Positions 60,402-64,000 of a DNA stretch of 64,000 nt are shown piece by piece; within the stretch, counting starts at the first letter, position 1; every line of letters begins with the position of its first letter. Origin of the DNA: Eucalyptus grandis (lineage: Eukaryota > Streptophyta > Magnoliopsida > Myrtales > Myrtaceae); assembly GCF_016545825.1 (NCBI RefSeq), contig NC_052614.1, positions 186,001 to 250,000 of the forward strand. The letters run 5' to 3'. Position numbers and translations under genes: made by a program. The notes under the pieces are model-generated. The model was not told where the DNA came from. It ran no database searches and saw only the letters and a program-made list of their open reading frames with translations.

Positions 60402-62384
60402 CTTCGTCTGTTTTATGAAAAATGTTACATTTCTAGAAAATGTTTTCTAGGGAGTCATTTTCCAAGAAAATGGTTATATTCCTCGGCATTAGGCTAAAAT
60501 CTCAAAAAGAACTGGGAAAATAAATGTTTTCTAGGGAGTCATTTTCCAAGAAAATAGTTATATTCCTCGGCATTAGGCTAAAATCTCAAAAAGAACTGGA
60601 ATATATTTTCCATTGTTTGGAAAGGAAAATTTGATTTGATTTCCTAATTACACTAACACTAACTACGCACTAGTGACCTGTGCATAGGCAATCAGGGGAG
60701 CCAACCACCAGGCATGGGCATTAGGATCCCGAGTCTAAACTCGACGCACTAGGACACAGGCACCAAGGCCTAGGCCTCGGCATCAATGGACCCAAACATG
60801 GGCACCGGGGTCCTAAGCATTAGTGTCAATGAACCTAGGCTTCGGTACGAGACCTTTGCTTGAGTGTTGGGGATACAAACATAGCCTTTGTGGACTCGAG
60901 CTTGGGCGTGAAGGATCTGGCACAGGTACCAAGGCCCCAAGCTTAGCCTCTTGGGGACTTTGGCCTAATCGTAAGTGAATCACACTATTAAAGTCGGATA
61001 TATTCACATCATATCATATACATTTTTTTTTTATATAAACGGCATATCATTATAAATGAATATAAATGTTCATAAACAGAGATGGCGGAAATCTCTCATA
61101 AAACTATTCCTTAATTTTTTTAAAATTTTTTTTCCTCTTTTTTATATTATTTTCATTATTATTTCCTTTTTCCCTTTTCATAATTCTTTAATAAAATTTT
61201 ATCAAATAGTAAACTTTGTACTAACATACCTAAAATACAAAAATACCTAAAATATATAATAAATATAAATATTTAATTTATAGATTGAATGTTTATTATA
61301 AGATAGAATTAAAGTTGAATATATAAATTAAAATAAGACTAATTAAAAATAATTTTTTATTTTTTTTTTATTTTTAATTTCTTAAATTATAATTCAGATA
61401 TTATTTATATTGAAATATAATTTCAATTTTGTTAGTTTAATAAGTTTGTTATTCAAGAAAAATAACTTTCCTATTATGAACATTAGAAATCCTATCCACC
61501 TTTAACTCACCTCCCCCATGGAATAAATTTATCCTGTTTATATCCCACTTATATCCGACTTTATCCTGTCCTGAGCGATCACCAAACGTAGGATAGAATA
61601 AATCATATTCTATCCCGAATTTTATCTCGACTGCCAAACGCAGCCTAAAAGTATAATTAGGTCCTTCTTTAGCCATCCCATGATTATATTAGGTTGACGT
61701 TGAAAAAAGATAAATCAAGTGATTAATGTTTGAACTTTTGTGAAGTTAGGAATTTTAACGTGGAGTCTAATTCTCCATTTGTTTCTGGTGTTAGGAAACC
61801 TTAAGAGGACCACACCATGACCTTCAAATAAATAAAGTTTTTAGCTAACGAGTATTGTCTATTCATTTTGCCTTATAGTTTTCAATTTTTAATCAAAATA
61901 AATTGTTCGCAATTCAACTTGAATATAAGACTGAACAAGTTTTGTAGGGATTGGGGATTGGCCGGACTGCATGGGCGGTCTCGATTCCAATTTGTTAGAA
62001 CTGGTCCTCAATGAACGGTTCCCAATTTTAAGATGGGAGTTGCTCACCTAGGCTATACTCATCCCTACTAGGGGCTTAGGCCAAACCTCGAGGGACTTGG
62101 ACGTGGGTGCCAAGGAACTAGGCACGAACACCAAGGTCATAAACCTGAGTGCCAAGGTCATAAACCTGAGTGCTAGGGACCTGATAATGAGCATTAGGGT
62201 TTCATGCCCAAGGCAGAGTTTATGGTCTAAATATCAATATCTAGTTATATTTTGTAAAATGATTTCGATTTTTTTAAAAGAAATTATTTTCCAGAACCAA
62301 GCACAAATTTTTCGTTGACTCATTTTCCTAATCAATCCAAATATCGAAAAATGAGAAAATATTTTTCACGAAACAAATAAGAGC
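60402..62384. mobile_element. Putative 2-kb TIR element with older insertions
   Basis: The left end GCTTCGTCTGTTTTATGAAA and the inverted right end GCTCTTATTTGTTTCGTGAAA are similar, both followed by AAATGTT/AAATATTTTC-type sequence. The interior holds an 84-bp tandem duplication (60,438-60,605), GGGCACCAAGG-like degenerate repeats, a Tourist-like end near 61,640 (CTGCCAAACGCAGCC) and a hAT-like remnant near 61,940-62,070 resembling the element in intron 3. Target duplication not found; ends approximate. Confidence 0.5.
60438..60605. repeat. Tandem duplication, 2 x 84 bp
   Basis: Units at 60,438 and 60,522 start AAATGTTTTCTAGGGAGTC and are almost identical, so the duplication is recent. Confidence 0.92.
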
Positions 62385-62925
62385 CTTCATATAACAATAC
62401 AATGAATATGTAAGTGTTTTACCGTGGTTTTTAACTTCTACGATTAGAAAAGTCGCTTCAAAACACAAGTATTTGTAACAACGTTAGAAGTAACAAACGC
62501 TGGTAACGAAACTTACTTGAAAATTCTCTACGCTTAAATTTCTTTTAAGGCTGGATATCTTAAACTCGAAGACAAGTAGAGATCTCATAAATCACGATTG
62601 GCCGGAGAATTACATCAAGTTGATGCTGGTTGGCCACTACTCGAACAAGGACATGTTATCTTCTAACAATCGCTTTTTTGTCGCAGGTTTTCACTCTTTT
62701 GATGCGATCGGGAATCGTCCCTTCTACCGTGAAAGTCACTCTCTTTCTTTAGGAGTTCTCATCTATAAACTATTCCTCCTCCTTTCGGCCATCTAAAGGA
62801 GGAATAAATTTAGTCTTCATTCTCATCCTTCGACTTCATAAAGTGGCTCAACATTGAAATGAATCCCCATCAGTAAAACTTAGAACGAAATTTTGACGAT
62901 TCTTCTTTGATGTTCTTTAAAATTT

Positions 62926-63280
62926 AGGGATAAATGCACTAGAAGTCGTAAAACTTATCACACGAAGATATAATTGAGTTCTAAAACTTTCAAAAAGTAC
63001 AATTAAATTCTAAAACTTATCACAAAAATGTAATCGAGTCCTAAAATTTTGAAAAATTGCAATCGAGTTCTAAAATTTGTCACAAAAGTGTAATTGAATT
63101 TTAAAACTTTTCAAAAGTACAATTAATGAAAGGACTTAATTTGAGTAATTTAACAATTTTGAAGATTTAATTGCATTTTTTAAAAGTTTTAGAGCTCAAT
63201 TGCAATTTCTTGATAAGTTTTGGGACTTAATTATATTTTATGAAAATTTTAGGACTCAATTTCACTTTATGCACTTACCT
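62926..63280. mobile_element. Foldback MITE, Mutator-like
   Basis: The left end AGGGATAAATGCAC and the inverted right end AGGTAAGTGCAT frame two arms. Each arm is built of about three short tandem units of the AATTGAGTTCTAAAACTT type. Flanks TTAAAATTT and TTGAAATTT (8 of 9 match) suggest a 9-bp duplication. It is non-coding, 355 bp. Confidence 0.75.
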
Positions 63281-63651
63281 TTGAAATTTATAGATCTTTC
63301 TTTCATTGGGTTTTGAGCGATAGAGTCGTTTCCTTGGGCTTTTGAGTTCAAAATAAACGACATTGTTCGCCCAAAATCAGAGCATTTTGCAACTCTTTTT
63401 ACCAACCGAGACCGACCCAACTTGTGTGGGCTTCTCCTTGTGATGCTTCTAGATCCCAAAACTCTCAACTCCTGCTCCTTCCGTCGACATCAAAAAATGG
63501 ATCTACAAACGTGACCCTGAGTTGTCGGCCCAATGTCCACGACCGAATGTGCTCAGCTCTGGTTGCGTGCTTAATTTGTCTCCACGGATGTCACAAATTC
63601 AAGCCATATCATGATCAGGAATCGCTCATGAGTTTGTGCTTTCGGCCTAAT
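63281..63651. other. Intergenic, nothing recognised
   Basis: No gene or repeat seen. Confidence 0.5.
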
Positions 63652-64000
63652 CTATGGTGCCAAACCATTATTTTTTCTTGAACAGGGGAAGAACTGAAAG
63701 TTCCATACGCCTGAGCTTTTTTTATCAAAGAAAAACTCTTCAAGATAGTAGAGACCATCCCTCATCCTAGCACTGCCAATCATCTTCCCCAAGATCTGAT
63801 CCTGAAACTCACAATGGGAAGCAAAAAAGACAACACAACAGTTAGATTCTTTAGAAAGTTTACTAACAGACAATAGGCTACAGGCTAACTTAGGAACATG
63901 TGAAGTGTAATAGAATCAGAAAGTAGAACTGATGCTTTACCTACAATAGATGAAAAACTCCCATCGGCAATCCGAATTTTTTGGTTGCCAGGACAAGGAA
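63652..64000 (-). pseudogene. Copia fragment (protease-to-pre-integrase region), runs off the window
   Basis: Read on the minus strand it encodes IRIADGSFSSIVGKASVLLS, then, after a small deletion and frameshift, HVPKLACSLLSVSKLSKESN and GKMIGSARMRDGLYYLEE. This is the TNT1/RE1-type stretch between protease and integrase. It is a different copia lineage from the 38-45 kb element. The reading frame decays after LEEF. The rest of the element lies beyond 64,000. Confidence 0.88.

Noticed and set aside
1..64000. CRISPR array, operon, phage or bacterial defence system
   Set aside because: The window is plant nuclear DNA; repeats are microsatellites, minisatellites and transposons, and there is no run of compact same-strand bacterial genes.

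Overview
This window is nuclear DNA of a flowering plant. The evidence is a gene with 32 short GT-AG introns for a plant-type autoinhibited Ca2+-ATPase, remnants of a plant choline monooxygenase gene, and a dense set of plant transposons (copia, TRIM-like, L1, tRNA-SINE, PIF/Harbinger, hAT and Mutator types). The species cannot be fixed from the sequence. There are no bacterial genes, CRISPR arrays or convincing tRNA/rRNA genes.

Layout. 1-690: a direct repeat cut by the window edge. 840-1,700 and 2,473-6,612 (+ strand): two decayed copies of a choline monooxygenase gene, the first only a 3' fragment; a probable solo LTR sits in an intron of the longer copy. 7,366-24,687 (- strand): an intact Ca2+-ATPase gene of the ACA8/ACA10 type. 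I could place 33 exons that join in frame to 1,061 codons plus a stop. Its introns carry a hAT-like element (intron 3) and a 2-kb PIF/Harbinger-like element that itself holds a Mutator-like MITE (intron 11). A 3 x 73-bp minisatellite lies in its proximal promoter.

25-38 kb is gene-poor: an LTR-like repeat block (29.2-29.8 kb), a long-TIR element (31.2-31.8 kb) and a tandem duplication (33.0-33.3 kb). 37,876-46,745 is a nest. A short TRIM-like LTR element on the - strand was hit in one LTR by a complete but dead Ty1/copia element (38,179-45,587, + strand) with its target duplication, primer site, polypurine tract and a broken gag-pol.

46.7-64 kb is a transposon graveyard: two copies of an AT-rich long-TIR MITE, a 5'-truncated L1 LINE, two more copies of the Mutator-like MITE, a PIF/Harbinger-like element, a hAT-like element with a GC-rich minisatellite core, a tRNA-derived SINE with a perfect 18-bp target duplication, another foldback MITE, and at the right edge a - strand fragment of a second copia element.

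The only gene I judge functional is the Ca2+-ATPase. I see no undescribed multi-gene system. The most informative signals are the precisely bounded nested insertions, the duplicated choline monooxygenase pseudogene with a shared stop codon, and the minisatellite promoter of the Ca2+-ATPase.
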